Shown here: positions 51,551 through 60,493 of the stretch, one piece after another | Layout: each line of letters opens with the position of its first letter | Position numbering within the stretch: the stretch's first letter is position 1 | DNA from: Litorimonas sp039975855 | Lineage (GTDB): Bacteria > Pseudomonadota > Alphaproteobacteria > Caulobacterales > Maricaulaceae | DNA: 64,000 nucleotides | Direction of reading: 5' to 3' | Assembly: GCA_039975855.1 (NCBI GenBank) | Contig: JBDWGH010000002.1 | Coordinates: forward strand, 310,001 to 374,000 | Notes under the pieces: model-generated | Databases searched by the model: none | Seen by the model: only the letters and a program-made list of their open reading frames with translations | What the model was told of the DNA's origin: nothing | Position numbers and translations under genes: made by a program

Positions 51551-51566
51551 TTAAAGATTTACTAAC
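51551..51566 (+). promoter_or_regulatory. Near-CtrA box upstream of the LysM lipoprotein gene
   Basis: TTAA-N7-CTAAC at 51551-51566 differs by one base from TTAA-N7-TTAAC and ends 51 bases before ATG 51618. Weak on its own, it gains weight from the perfect boxes at 13747 and 53482. Confidence 0.3.
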
Positions 51567-51617
51567 CCTGTTCGTGCCAATCTCGAGGTCAATTCTACTT
51601 TGTCGAGGCTGACCGCC

Positions 51618-52184
51618 ATGAAAACAAAAATTTCGCTCCTAACGGCGACAGCCTTCCTTATAGGCTGCTCCTCGGTTTCAGAGAGCATTCCAACTGTGAA
51701 GATCGAAAAACGCAAAGCCAAAACAACTGTTCAATCTGCAAGCTTCGCAACAGATGGAACATCTAATCAAGCCTCCATGATTTGCGAAACTGACGAAATG
51801 CGTAGAAAAGTGATCGACGACAACGACGATAATGACGCGGTTCGCATCATGGTAGTTGAAGACGGCGAAACAGGAAGCCGTGTTTTATCGGAGGTTGAAG
51901 TCGATTGCCGAAACTACTTCTTACGGAAATCCCTAACTCCGGCCCAACCAAAGATCATTCGCACAGCCACACCGACCACGGACTTGATTGAAACACCGCG
52001 TCGCAGCACTCGAACAAAAAGCCAGCGTTACACATACATCGTCCAACGCGGCGACACAGTTTGGGATATCGCGAGAGAGCACTGCACAACAGTAAAGGCG
52101 ATTACTCGCCTTAACGGTCTGGGTCGCGGAAACGTATTGGACATCGGTCAGCGCCTTAAACTTCCCGACGACGAATGCAATTAA
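51618..52184 (+). CDS. LysM-domain lipoprotein
   Basis: 188 residues from ATG 51618. The signal ends F-L-I-G-C with Cys at about 18. A polar middle (20-135) has two Cys and a D-D-N-D-D-N acidic patch. The C-terminal LysM domain (about 138-183) reads Y-I-V-Q-R-G-D-T-V-W-D-I-A and G-Q-R-L-K-L-P and should bind peptidoglycan glycan. So the product links outer membrane lipid to the wall. A terminator follows directly. Confidence 0.9.
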   Translation: MKTKISLLTATAFLIGCSSVSESIPTVKIEKRKAKTTVQSASFATDGTSNQASMICETDEMRRKVIDDNDDNDAVRIMVVEDGETGSRVLSEVEVDCRNYFLRKSLTPAQPKIIRTATPTTDLIETPRRSTRTKSQRYTYIVQRGDTVWDIAREHCTTVKAITRLNGLGRGNVLDIGQRLKLPDDECN

Positions 52185-52198
52185 ACGGCAATTCAGAC

Positions 52199-52229
52199 AA
52201 AAAAACCGGCCATGGAGCCGGGTTTTTTC
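52199..52229 (+). terminator. Rho-independent terminator after the LysM gene
   Basis: CCGGC (52206-52210) pairs with GCCGG (52217-52221), flanked by an A-run and TTTTTT. It may act in both directions, since the coiled-coil gene converges from the right. Confidence 0.82.
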
Positions 52230-52254
52230 TTTACCTAATGGGTGATCATCGTCC

Positions 52255-53406
52255 CTATTTGACGACTTTCAACAAAGCCGGGTCTTCATTTCGCATGGGT
52301 GCATAATCCCGCTTTGGTGCGGGCGCACTATTGAGTTGGGCGTAGTTCTCTAATTTCTGAGACTGAACCCGGTTTATTTGACGGAATGTATCGAGATCTT
52401 TCATCGCCTCTACAAACTTCGAGTTCAAAGCATCAAACTCAGCCTTCGCTTGTGCAAGAGCTCGGGATTGGCGCGCTTCGGTTTCAGCCTGATTGCGCAG
52501 ACGTTGTTCGTTAACTCCATTGCGCTCACGCTCGGTCTCCAGTGCTTGACGGAGGCCAGCAGTTTCATCGTCAAAATGACTACCCATTGTATCTTTGATA
52601 CGAAGCTGTGTTGTCAGTTGTTCGATCTGAGTTTTTAAAGCGAGGATTTCATCTGCGCGGCGCTTAAGTGTGTCTTCAAACAGGTTCTTTTGACTCGCCT
52701 GCTCATACTCCGCAGACTGTAAGCGTGAGTTTGTTGCGACCAATTGCTCTTTAGCAGCATGATGATCCAGTCGAAGGTCTCGAAGCGCCGATAAAGACGC
52801 ATCTGCAGACTTGGTTTTTTCGTCCAAACGCAAAGTAAACTCTTCGACCGCGTTTTGAAGCTCACGAACCTTGTGATTTTGGGAAGAAATATGACCAGTG
52901 GCTTGCGCAAGTTCATCTTGAACACGTTGCTGCGTTAAAACGAGTTCTTCGAGACGATCCGTACGTTGGTTGAGTTGCTTAGTCAGGGACTCAGTCTCTC
53001 GGCGGAGTTTGAACTCTGATTCTCGCAGTCCAGCTTCCCGTTCGGTTCGGGCCGAAAGCTCTGATTTCGTACCGTCTAATTCCGTACGCAGTTTATCGCG
53101 TTCTTTCTGGACCGTCGCGAGTTTCGCTGTTTGCTCCTGGGCCCAAGCGCGTTTCTTATCTAAATCCGCACTTAAGGATTTAACCTCAGCCTCCAATCGT
53201 TCGGTTTCAGCCTGCAAACGCGCAGCTTGGCGAACATTGGCATCCATCTTATTCATTGATTTGGTAAGCGCGCCCAACCGTTTAGCCGCAAGATCCTGTT
53301 GCTCTGCCCCGGTTTTCAACGCATCAGTTATGGCCTGAACCACATCTTGTGTTGCCTTCACATCATCTGCCCCGAATTGAGGCGCGTCTTTCTTGAACAA
53401 ACGCAT
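52255..53406 (-). CDS. Long coiled-coil protein, possible cytoskeletal scaffold
   Basis: 383 residues from ATG 53406, chosen for the GGGTGG about seven bases upstream; ATG 53475 has no ribosome site. A short basic N-terminus (M-R-L-F-K-K-D) is followed by almost continuous heptad-rich coiled coil (about 40-350: L-x-A-E-T-E-R-L-E-A-E-V, R-L-E-E-L-V-L, L-E-T-E-R-E-R) and a Pro/basic tail. There is no signal peptide or membrane segment, so it is cytoplasmic. The basic head plus long rod resembles intermediate-filament-like proteins such as crescentin; this is a resemblance, not a homology call. A perfect CtrA box lies 76 bases upstream. Confidence 0.75.
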   Translation of the reverse strand: MRLFKKDAPQFGADDVKATQDVVQAITDALKTGAEQQDLAAKRLGALTKSMNKMDANVRQAARLQAETERLEAEVKSLSADLDKKRAWAQEQTAKLATVQKERDKLRTELDGTKSELSARTEREAGLRESEFKLRRETESLTKQLNQRTDRLEELVLTQQRVQDELAQATGHISSQNHKVRELQNAVEEFTLRLDEKTKSADASLSALRDLRLDHHAAKEQLVATNSRLQSAEYEQASQKNLFEDTLKRRADEILALKTQIEQLTTQLRIKDTMGSHFDDETAGLRQALETERERNGVNEQRLRNQAETEARQSRALAQAKAEFDALNSKFVEAMKDLDTFRQINRVQSQKLENYAQLNSAPAPKRDYAPMRNEDPALLKVVK

Positions 53407-53481
53407 ATCAGCCACCCTTTTAAATCCCACGAATCGCCCAACCCGAGCCATCCCATATAAGGTTTTGGTAACCATGTTGCG

Positions 53482-53497
53482 GTTAACGAGGTCTTAA
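53482..53497 (-). promoter_or_regulatory. Perfect CtrA box upstream of the coiled-coil gene
   Basis: On the minus strand 53497-53482 reads TTAA-N7-TTAAC exactly. It lies 76 bases before ATG 53406 of the coiled-coil gene. On the plus strand it overlaps the ribosome site of the TauE gene (GAGG 53488-53491), so control of the minus-strand gene is the natural reading. Match seen, binding inferred. Confidence 0.6.
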
Positions 53498-54247
53498 ATG
53501 CAGACAGGTCTTTTAATCATTTTTGCGGCGGGTTTATGCGCCGTGATCTCCGGACTGTTCGGAATGGCAGGTGGTCTAGTTTTTATGGGCATCATTGCCA
53601 GCCTAATGAGCGTCAGCGCCGCGATGGTTGTCCACGGTGTTGTTCAATCAGTCTCTAATGGGTCGCGATCAACCATATTACGCGAGCACATCCGGTGGGA
53701 CATTTTGGGCTGGCAACTTCTAGGAGCCCTGCCCGCAATTGCCCTCATGCTTTGGGTCGCCTTTACACCCAATAAAGCGCAACTTTTCTTAGCCCTCGGA
53801 CTATTACCGATCTTATTGTGGTTACCAAAGGGCATACTGGCAGGTGACGCTGAAAAGCCCGCACATGCCGCCCTTTGCGGGGCAATGGTCATGGGATTAA
53901 ACCTAAGCGCCGGAGTCGCCGGTCCCGCGCTTGACTTCTTTTACGTAAAGACCGCCCTCACCCGAAAAGCTATCGTGGCAACGAAGGCTGTCACAATGTT
54001 TGCGAGCCATTTAGTTAAGATTGCCTATTTCGGCATACCTTTGCTTCGTTCGCAAGGTTTAGCGGATTTGCCACCAATTTGGGTGCTGGCTCTTGCCATC
54101 CCTGCTGTTGTTCTGGGGACAAAATTCGGGACGACACTACTTGAGCGATTCTCCGATGTCGGGTTTCGAAAATACACCCGCATTCTCGTGACAGTCGTCG
54201 GCATCGTTTACGTTTTCCGGGGTCTTGCCTTGCTAGATCTCATATAG
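53498..54247 (+). CDS. TauE/SafE family anion transporter
   Basis: 249 residues with about eight membrane segments. The repeated G-x-F-G-M-A-G-G and L-S-A-G-V-A-G-P motifs, each in one half, mark the TSUP (TauE/SafE) family. These are thought to move sulfite, sulfoacetate or other organic anions outward; substrate unknown. GAGG at 53488-53491 is the ribosome site. Its last 40 bases overlap the end of the convergent EamA gene. Confidence 0.88.
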   Translation: MQTGLLIIFAAGLCAVISGLFGMAGGLVFMGIIASLMSVSAAMVVHGVVQSVSNGSRSTILREHIRWDILGWQLLGALPAIALMLWVAFTPNKAQLFLALGLLPILLWLPKGILAGDAEKPAHAALCGAMVMGLNLSAGVAGPALDFFYVKTALTRKAIVATKAVTMFASHLVKIAYFGIPLLRSQGLADLPPIWVLALAIPAVVLGTKFGTTLLERFSDVGFRKYTRILVTVVGIVYVFRGLALLDLI

Positions 54248-55203
54248 AGCGCAATTCCAGCCAAAGTGACTGCCGTTCCAACTGCGTCCCAGGGACCAAA
54301 AGGCTCATCCAGCACAATGATTGCGGCGATGATCGTCGCTAGAGGACCAATCATACCGAGCATAGCCACCCGTTGCGCTCCAATTCGTCCAATCGCGATA
54401 TTCATAAAAAAACTGGGTAGTAGAGTAGAGAAAACGGCGATGGTCAGGCCCAATAGATATATCCGAGGCGGAAGCGATAACGCATCAATAATGCCGTTGT
54501 CTGCGGTTGCCGCTACCAAGAAGTGCGCAAAAATAGCCGTAGCCGCCCCTAACATAGCGAGGCAGGTAAAGAGTTGAGCCCCAATTTTATCAATGAATGT
54601 TTTTGCGAGCAGTTGGTAAAGAGCGAACAACATAGCGCACCCAAGAACCAAACCGCTACCCAGCCAGAGATTGGAACTCTCGGTGATATCGCCTCCCACG
54701 AAGACAATCGCCAAACCCGCATATGCCAAGACAACCGCGGCAACGCCCCACCGGGTGAGTTTACCTCCGAAAAATAGGGCGCCAAACACAATGACAAAGG
54801 CTGGATATGTAAATAACAACAAGCGCTCTAACTGTGCCGTGATAAATTGCAGACCTGTAAAATCGAGCAGCGTACACAAGTAGTAGGCGATAATACCAGT
54901 TCCCATAGCCAGTAATATTTGCTTGCCGCGCGGCTTGGTGTCCGCGCGTCGCCAGGCCCAGAACAAAATCAACAAATATACAGGAAAGGAAAACCCGAGC
55001 CTCAGCATCATAAGGGTTATGGGCGGGACTTGTTCTACCATGCCGTCGGTCGGCAAATATGCGAGCTTCACGAATACAGCTTTCAGAGAGTATAATACCG
55101 CTGCGACGAGGCCTAATACGACAGCGCCCCACGCCAAGGGTGGTTCTTCCCGCCCCCCTTCAAAAGATGGAGCGGAAAGCGTTTCTCGCAGATTTGATTT
55201 CAT
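54208..55203 (-). CDS. EamA/DMT family transporter
   Basis: 331 residues from ATG 55203, which overlaps the tadA stop (ATGA); the frame is open upstream but lies inside tadA. Ten membrane segments in two EamA halves are visible (Y-S-L-K-A-V-F-V-K-L to start; the second half has G-P-L-A-T-I-I-A-A-I-I-V-L-D-E-P). DMT carriers export amino acids or other metabolites; substrate unknown. Coupled to tadA, and convergent with the TauE gene with a 40-base coding overlap. Confidence 0.9.
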   Translation of the reverse strand: MKSNLRETLSAPSFEGGREEPPLAWGAVVLGLVAAVLYSLKAVFVKLAYLPTDGMVEQVPPITLMMLRLGFSFPVYLLILFWAWRRADTKPRGKQILLAMGTGIIAYYLCTLLDFTGLQFITAQLERLLLFTYPAFVIVFGALFFGGKLTRWGVAAVVLAYAGLAIVFVGGDITESSNLWLGSGLVLGCAMLFALYQLLAKTFIDKIGAQLFTCLAMLGAATAIFAHFLVAATADNGIIDALSLPPRIYLLGLTIAVFSTLLPSFFMNIAIGRIGAQRVAMLGMIGPLATIIAAIIVLDEPFGPWDAVGTAVTLAGIALYMRSSKARPRKT

Positions 55204-55655
55204 TTGCGGCGACGTTCTCGAAAGAAGGCCTTCAACATTTCCGATGATTCCTCCGCCAAGACACCAGAAGTGACTTCTGGACGATGATGACACGTGTCCT
55301 GTTCAAAAAACTTAACACCATGTTCAATGGCACCTCCTTTTGGATCTGAGGCGCTATAAACGACTCGAGCAATACGGGCATTGGAAATGGCGCCTGCGCA
55401 CATTGTGCAAGGCTCTAGCGTTACATAGAGGCTCATTCCGCCAAGCCGGTAGTTTTCGGTATTATATGCCCCGTCGCGGAGCGCCAATATTTCTGCGTGC
55501 GCGGTCGGGTCGCAGATGGATATCGGCGCATTTCCCGTACGTGACACGACATTGCCATCCGCATTGACAAGCACAGCGCCGACAGGCACTTCGCCTCGCC
55601 GTGCTGCGGCCTTGGCTTCTTCAATCGCTAGACGCATATAGTGCTCATCATCCAT
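55200..55655 (-). CDS. tadA: tRNA(Arg) adenosine-34 deaminase
   Basis: 151 residues. Zinc motif H53-A-E55 and P-C83-T-M-C86 are complete, with V-P-V-G-A-V-L-V before them. It makes inosine at the wobble base of tRNA-Arg(ACG). It is head to head with the pseudouridine synthase gene, 47 bases apart. The name should not be confused with the Tad pilus ATPase. Confidence 0.95.
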   Translation of the reverse strand: MDDEHYMRLAIEEAKAAARRGEVPVGAVLVNADGNVVSRTGNAPISICDPTAHAEILALRDGAYNTENYRLGGMSLYVTLEPCTMCAGAISNARIARVVYSASDPKGGAIEHGVKFFEQDTCHHRPEVTSGVLAEESSEMLKAFFRERRRK

Positions 55656-55702
55656 GGCGCGGCTTTCACCTTTTGCGCCCTAACCGTCAAGACACATACC
55701 TT

Positions 55703-56659
55703 ATGACCGACGAACCAAAGCTTGACAGAATTGCGAAATACCTCGCCCGCGCAGGCGTCGCGTCTCGCCGTGATTCCGAAAAACTGGTCGCGGAAGGCCG
55801 CATCAAGGTGAATGGTAAAACCATCGACACGCCGGCGACTAAAGTTGGTCCAAAAGACAAAGTTGAATTCGATGGCAATCTCGTTGCGGGTAAAGAGCAA
55901 ACCAGACTGTGGCGCTATTACAAACCGGATGGATTGGTCACCTCTCATAAGGACGAGAAGAACCGGCAAACCGTATTTGATGTTTTACCCAAAGAGATGG
56001 GTCGTGTTATTTCTGTCGGCCGATTGGACATTACGTCCGAAGGTCTTTTACTGCTGACAAATGACGGCGAGCTCGCGCGACATTTAGAACATCCTTCGAC
56101 GGGGTTGTCTCGGCGTTACCGGACGCGTGCCTATGGCAAGATCACTCAAACCGAACTCGACACGCTCAAGAACGGCATAAAAATCGATGGCATAATGACG
56201 GGCCCAATTGAGGCCATATTAGATAGCGAGAGCGGAGATAATTGCTGGATTACGGTAACCTTACGCGAGGGCAAAAACCGCGAAGTTCGCCGTGCGATGG
56301 AACACCTTGGCCTCAAAGTGAACAGGCTTATACGGGTGAGTTATGGTCCATTTATGTTGGGTGACATTCCCAAGGGAAAAGTCGAAGAAGTTAAATACAA
56401 GGTCCTTCAAACTCAACTCGGTCACTTAATGAACTTCCCCGAACCCATTGAAAAGAAAACAAAAGGCCCAAAACGAGGGAGCTACGGCAGTGCCAAACGG
56501 TTCCAAAAGAAGCCGGATGAGAAAGCTAAAGCAGCGCCACAGGGCCGCGGGAAATTTGCCAAACCAAAACGCAAATCAAAAGTCGGTGCTGCCGGAAAAC
56601 CCGGCGGAAAATATCAAGGAAAATTCTCGCCTCGTGGTCAAGGGCGGAGCAAGAAGTGA
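55703..56659 (+). CDS. 23S rRNA pseudouridine synthase, RluB/RsuA family
   Basis: 318 residues from ATG 55703. An S4 RNA-binding domain (about 5-60: R-I-A-K-Y-L-A-R-A-G-V-A-S-R-R) is followed by the catalytic domain with G-R-L-D-I-T-S-E-G-L-L-L-L-T-N-D-G, where the Asp is the nucleophile, and R-E-G-K-N-R-E-V-R-R-A. Residues from about 250 form a Lys/Gly-rich basic tail, common in alphaproteobacterial RluB. The target is probably pseudouridine 2605 or equivalent. Overlaps rsmD (GTGA). Confidence 0.93.
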   Translation: MTDEPKLDRIAKYLARAGVASRRDSEKLVAEGRIKVNGKTIDTPATKVGPKDKVEFDGNLVAGKEQTRLWRYYKPDGLVTSHKDEKNRQTVFDVLPKEMGRVISVGRLDITSEGLLLLTNDGELARHLEHPSTGLSRRYRTRAYGKITQTELDTLKNGIKIDGIMTGPIEAILDSESGDNCWITVTLREGKNREVRRAMEHLGLKVNRLIRVSYGPFMLGDIPKGKVEEVKYKVLQTQLGHLMNFPEPIEKKTKGPKRGSYGSAKRFQKKPDEKAKAAPQGRGKFAKPKRKSKVGAAGKPGGKYQGKFSPRGQGRSKK

Positions 56660-57228
56660 GAATTGTCTCAGGCAAACTACGTGGCAGAAATATACAAACG
56701 CCAGCCGGCCGAACTACCCGGCCGACGTCAGATCAAGCACGCGAGTCGGTTTTTAACATTCTTAAGCATGCAAACTGGGCGCCACCGCTTGACGGCGCAA
56801 TTGTAGCGGACATTTTTGCGGGCTCTGGGGCGCTCGGATTAGAAGCTATTTCTCGCGGTGCAGACTTCTGTCTTTTCGTCGAAACTGAACCCAAAGCCCG
56901 TGCCTCAATTCGCGCAAATATCGAAAAAATGAAGATATCCGAAGACACACGATTACATCGTTATGACGCCACCAAATTGAAAATTGCCCCGGGGAATTTG
57001 CGCGGAAAATTCACGCATATCTTCATGGATCCACCTTATAATAAAAGTTTGTGGAAGCCCGTCCTCAGCCGTCTCCTGCAGCAGAATTTACTTGCAGATA
57101 ACGGCGTCATTATCCTCGAAGAGAGCGTTGAGGCCGAAGTGGAACCACGAGGCTTTGATGTTTTGGAAGATAAGACTTGGGGCGCCGCACGCGTATTGTT
57201 TCTTGCGCCAACCAGCAGAGATGCTTAG
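56656..57228 (+). CDS. rsmD: 16S rRNA (guanine-966-N2)-methyltransferase
   Basis: 190 residues, GTG start overlapping the preceding stop. M-R-I-V-S-G-K-L-R-G-R opens it; the SAM site D-I-F-A-G-S-G-A-L-G-L-E-A and the catalytic D-P-P-Y are present. It methylates G966 of the small subunit. Grouping with the pseudouridine synthase gene and tadA makes this a small RNA-modification cluster. Confidence 0.95.
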   Translation: MRIVSGKLRGRNIQTPAGRTTRPTSDQARESVFNILKHANWAPPLDGAIVADIFAGSGALGLEAISRGADFCLFVETEPKARASIRANIEKMKISEDTRLHRYDATKLKIAPGNLRGKFTHIFMDPPYNKSLWKPVLSRLLQQNLLADNGVIILEESVEAEVEPRGFDVLEDKTWGAARVLFLAPTSRDA

Positions 57229-57238
57229 CCTATAGTTC

Positions 57239-57790
57239 ATGGGCAAAACATACGACGAATTGAACGACAAACTCTCCGCCTTTATTAAAGCGCAGAAAAT
57301 GTTCTTTGTCGCAACGGCTCCACTTTCGCCTGATGGACATGTGAATGTGTCTCCCAAAGGTTACGACAGTTTCAAAATCATCGACAGCAGGACAGTTGCC
57401 TATCTGGATTACGGTGGATCGGGGATCGAAACCCACGCCCATGTTGTCGAAAATGGACGCATTACGATTATGTTCTGCGCCTATGAGGGCAAAGCCAACA
57501 TCCTTAGATTATATGGTAAAGGCTCTGTTTGTGCGTTCCATGATGAGGGCTTCGAAGAGAAACTGGCGTGGTTCCCGGAATTTGACCGAGCCAGAGCCAT
57601 CATCACTGTAAACCTAACACGGGTTATGGATAGCTGCGGCTATGCGGTTCCATTTTACGAATTTAAAAGCGAACGTGACCAATTGAAACGCTCACACGAA
57701 TTCAAATCGGTCGAAGACTGGAAGGAATATCGGTATAGCCGAAATGAGAAAAGCTTGGATGGACTGCCAGGTTTGATAAAGCCAAAATAG
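57239..57790 (+). CDS. Pyridoxamine 5'-phosphate oxidase-related FMN protein
   Basis: 183 residues. The PPOX split barrel runs from about 15 to 130 (F-F-V-A-T-A, D-G-H-V-N-V-S-P-K-G, V-A-Y-L-D-Y-G-G-S-G, R-I-T-I-M-F-C-A-Y-E-G). FMN or a related flavin is the expected cofactor. It is of the short, non-PdxH type, so the substrate is unknown. Ten bases after rsmD, likely cotranscribed. Confidence 0.88.
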   Translation: MGKTYDELNDKLSAFIKAQKMFFVATAPLSPDGHVNVSPKGYDSFKIIDSRTVAYLDYGGSGIETHAHVVENGRITIMFCAYEGKANILRLYGKGSVCAFHDEGFEEKLAWFPEFDRARAIITVNLTRVMDSCGYAVPFYEFKSERDQLKRSHEFKSVEDWKEYRYSRNEKSLDGLPGLIKPK

Positions 57791-57857
57791 TCTCGCGCAC
57801 TTTCGTTAAGCTACAGCCAAATAAACAAACGCAACTTGGGTCACGGTTTACCGGCTT

Positions 57858-58544
57858 CTACTCGAAACTCTCCGATTGTAGCTTACCATCTTGCCTTTCC
57901 GCGATCATTTTCAATGTCGGAACAATCAAAAATATTGCGACAATACTGGACAATACTGCGATCAAATCAACGACTGCGGCCTGTTTTAAGACAATGTTCC
58001 ATGGACCGTCCATTTTAGACATCCCGTCGGAAATGCGGGACGCGATACTCGTAACAATCCATAGCGCCCACCATAATCCTATTTTTGAGTTTGAAATAAG
58101 CTTACCGCTAACAACTTCATTAGAGCCATCCCAAATTTGTTCCATTGCTTGATAGGGCTTCCAAAGGTTCGCGATCGGTACAAAATACCATCCTACCGCC
58201 CAACCTGGAGACATTTCTGCGGACCTACTTTCCCAAATATGTAGGTTTTTCATGGCCCGGTAGCTGAACATTGAAAAAGCAACAACACTGCCCAGAAATG
58301 CTGGCAAATATAACAATGCACCTATGCCGACAAACATGTCTGACGTCGTAATATCGACGTCAGGATTGTAACCGGAAAAATCGGTTGAAAAGACAAGCAC
58401 AACTCCGATTAACATGATGAAATTTCCGACAGCAGATGCGTAGAAGAGGGCTCTAACCCACTTAAATCGGGCCATCAGAGATTTAGCCAATGCAGCCTTG
58501 TTGGGCTCTGAAATTCCGTTACTCAATTCCGTCATCTGTCCCAC
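57858..58544 (-). CDS. DUF4328 membrane protein
   Basis: 228 residues with four or five membrane segments. The S-P-G-W-A-V-G-W-Y-F-V-P-I-A-N-L-W-K-P-Y motif is the DUF4328 signature, with W-W-A-L-W-I following. No function is known for the family. M4 (58535) is an alternative start. It lies 34 bases downstream of mutL on the same strand, and convergent with the PPOX gene across 67 bases that hold no clear terminator. Confidence 0.85.
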   Translation of the reverse strand: MGQMTELSNGISEPNKAALAKSLMARFKWVRALFYASAVGNFIMLIGVVLVFSTDFSGYNPDVDITTSDMFVGIGALLYLPAFLGSVVAFSMFSYRAMKNLHIWESRSAEMSPGWAVGWYFVPIANLWKPYQAMEQIWDGSNEVVSGKLISNSKIGLWWALWIVTSIASRISDGMSKMDGPWNIVLKQAAVVDLIAVLSSIVAIFLIVPTLKMIAERQDGKLQSESFE

Positions 58545-58578
58545 CCATTGTAATCTTTATGAAAATCCCGAAGCAATC

Positions 58579-60429
58579 TTATCGTCGACCAAACAACCGC
58601 TCGATATCCGCTAGTTTCAGCTCCACATAAGTCGGACGGCCGTGATTGCATTGGCCTGAGTGCGGAGTCGCCTCCATTTGGCGCAAGAGCGCGTTCATCT
58701 CATCACCGTTTAACCGACGCCCTGCCCTTACGGATCCGTGGCACGCCATCGTTCCGCAAACATGCTCAAAACGTTCTTTAAGGCTAAGTGCTTCGTCATA
58801 TTCGGATAGATCATCAGCAAGATCACGGAGCAAACCTTGTACATCAACTTCGCCCAACAGGGCTGGCGTTTCACGGACGCAGATGGCGCCCTGACCAAAC
58901 GGCTCCAAGATCAACCCCATCTCTGCGAGCTCTTCTGACCGCGCTAGGACGCGAGCCGAATCCGTTTCGCCCAACTCCACCACGTCAGGAATGAGTAAGG
59001 TTTGGCGTGGCACACCCTGCCCTGCCATTTTTTGCTTCATTTCCTCATAGACGAGACGTTCATGTGCCGCGTGTTGATCAACAATAACAATACCGTCTTG
59101 CGTTTGCGCGACGACATAGGTTTCGTGCAATTGGGCGCGGGCCGTCCCGAGCGGATAATCTGTGGTAGGCGCATGATCCGCTCTCTCGCCATTCAGGGTA
59201 ACACCCACAAATCCTTCAGGGGTTTCCTCAACACGGCCCGACATACCACCCATTCCGTCAATCAAAGGCTGCATCGCGGGATCATTGCGATAGGGCGCAT
59301 ATCCGCGTTGTGGTGCGCCGCCATAACGCCCCTGATATGCGTAAGCAGGTTGTTGCCCTGATTGGATACGGCCCAACGCGTAATCACTGACGGTTGTACT
59401 GGCACGATGCCCCGCATCGGCTAATGCATGACGAAGGGCACTGACGATCAATCCGCGGACAAGCCCAGGATTACGGAAACGGACTTCGGTTTTGGCTGGA
59501 TGAACATTCACATCGACATGCTCACGTGGGAGATCGACATAAAGCGCAACCACTGGATGACGATCACGTGCAAGAAAATCCTGATACGCCCCTCGAACCG
59601 CACCGTGGAGGAGTTTATCTCGAACCGGCCGCCCATTTACGAAAAGGTACTGATGCGCGCTATTCCCGCGTGAAAACGTCGGCAACCCAGCGAATCCTGT
59701 TAGAACAATACCTTCCCGTTCGGAATCAACAGCAACGGCGTTCGCACCAAAGTCATCACCTAAAATTTTCGACAAGCGTACCAATCGTCCGTCTTCTGAC
59801 AAAGGCGTTCCTGCCATACGTAACGACGTTCGAGATCCATTGGTCAAGGTAAATCCGACATGCGGATTGGCCATAGCGAGGCGTTTGACGACATCGCTAA
59901 TAGCCATGCTTTCAGAACGTTCTGACTTTAAGAACTTGAGACGAGCCGGTGTAGCAAAAAACAAATCCCGGACATCAACACGCGTGCCATGCAAACCAAA
60001 GCGCGGCGCTGGACGAGGGTCTTTCTTGGCTCCGCCATCAACACGCAATTCCCATGCACTGTCATCCGCTTCCGTCTGAGACGTTATGGAAAGACGGGCG
60101 ACGGAACCTATCGAGGGTAAAGCTTCACCACGAAACCCCATTGTACCTATATCAAGAAGGTTGGAATCATCTGCGAGTTTTGACGTGGCATGACGCTCAA
60201 CCGCGAGCGAAAGATTGGCTGTATCCATGCCCTTACCATCATCGGTGACGGTAATAACGGTCCGGCCGCCGTCCTCATAACGGATATCGACCTGCGTGGC
60301 GCCGGCATCTAGTGCATTTTCTACGAGCTCTTTGATCACGCTCGCCGGACGTTCAATCACCTCACCCGCAGCTATGCGGTTGACGGTCTGTGCAGGAAGG
60401 CGCCGAATCATATGTGGGATCGTGTTCAT
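58579..60429 (-). CDS. mutL: DNA mismatch repair protein MutL (endonuclease type)
   Basis: 616 residues; ATG 60411 (M-I-R-R-L-P) is an equally good start. The GHKL ATPase motifs are E-L-V-E-N-A-L-D-A-G, D-D-G-K-G-M and G-F-R-G-E-A-L. A Pro/Gln/Tyr-rich linker (about 340-430) joins the C-terminal domain, which carries the endonuclease motif D-Q-H-A-A-H-E-R-L-V-Y-E, plus A-C-H-G-S-V and C-N-H-G-R-P. It therefore nicks DNA itself, as expected where MutH is absent. It is preceded by a terminator. Confidence 0.96.
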   Translation of the reverse strand: MNTIPHMIRRLPAQTVNRIAAGEVIERPASVIKELVENALDAGATQVDIRYEDGGRTVITVTDDGKGMDTANLSLAVERHATSKLADDSNLLDIGTMGFRGEALPSIGSVARLSITSQTEADDSAWELRVDGGAKKDPRPAPRFGLHGTRVDVRDLFFATPARLKFLKSERSESMAISDVVKRLAMANPHVGFTLTNGSRTSLRMAGTPLSEDGRLVRLSKILGDDFGANAVAVDSEREGIVLTGFAGLPTFSRGNSAHQYLFVNGRPVRDKLLHGAVRGAYQDFLARDRHPVVALYVDLPREHVDVNVHPAKTEVRFRNPGLVRGLIVSALRHALADAGHRASTTVSDYALGRIQSGQQPAYAYQGRYGGAPQRGYAPYRNDPAMQPLIDGMGGMSGRVEETPEGFVGVTLNGERADHAPTTDYPLGTARAQLHETYVVAQTQDGIVIVDQHAAHERLVYEEMKQKMAGQGVPRQTLLIPDVVELGETDSARVLARSEELAEMGLILEPFGQGAICVRETPALLGEVDVQGLLRDLADDLSEYDEALSLKERFEHVCGTMACHGSVRAGRRLNGDEMNALLRQMEATPHSGQCNHGRPTYVELKLADIERLFGRR

Positions 60430-60441
60430 TCCCCTGAAACG

Positions 60442-60465
60442 TAAAAGCCCGCCATGCGGCGGGCT
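60442..60465 (-). terminator. Terminator after the DUF3035 gene
   Basis: AGCCCGCC (60446-60453) and GGCGGGCT (60458-60465) make an 8-bp stem with an ATGC loop. Read on the minus strand it is followed by TTTTAC. It ends the lspA-DUF3035 transcript just before mutL. Confidence 0.8.
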
Positions 60466-60493
60466 AGTGGAGGAGGTGTGATTTTATGGGAGA

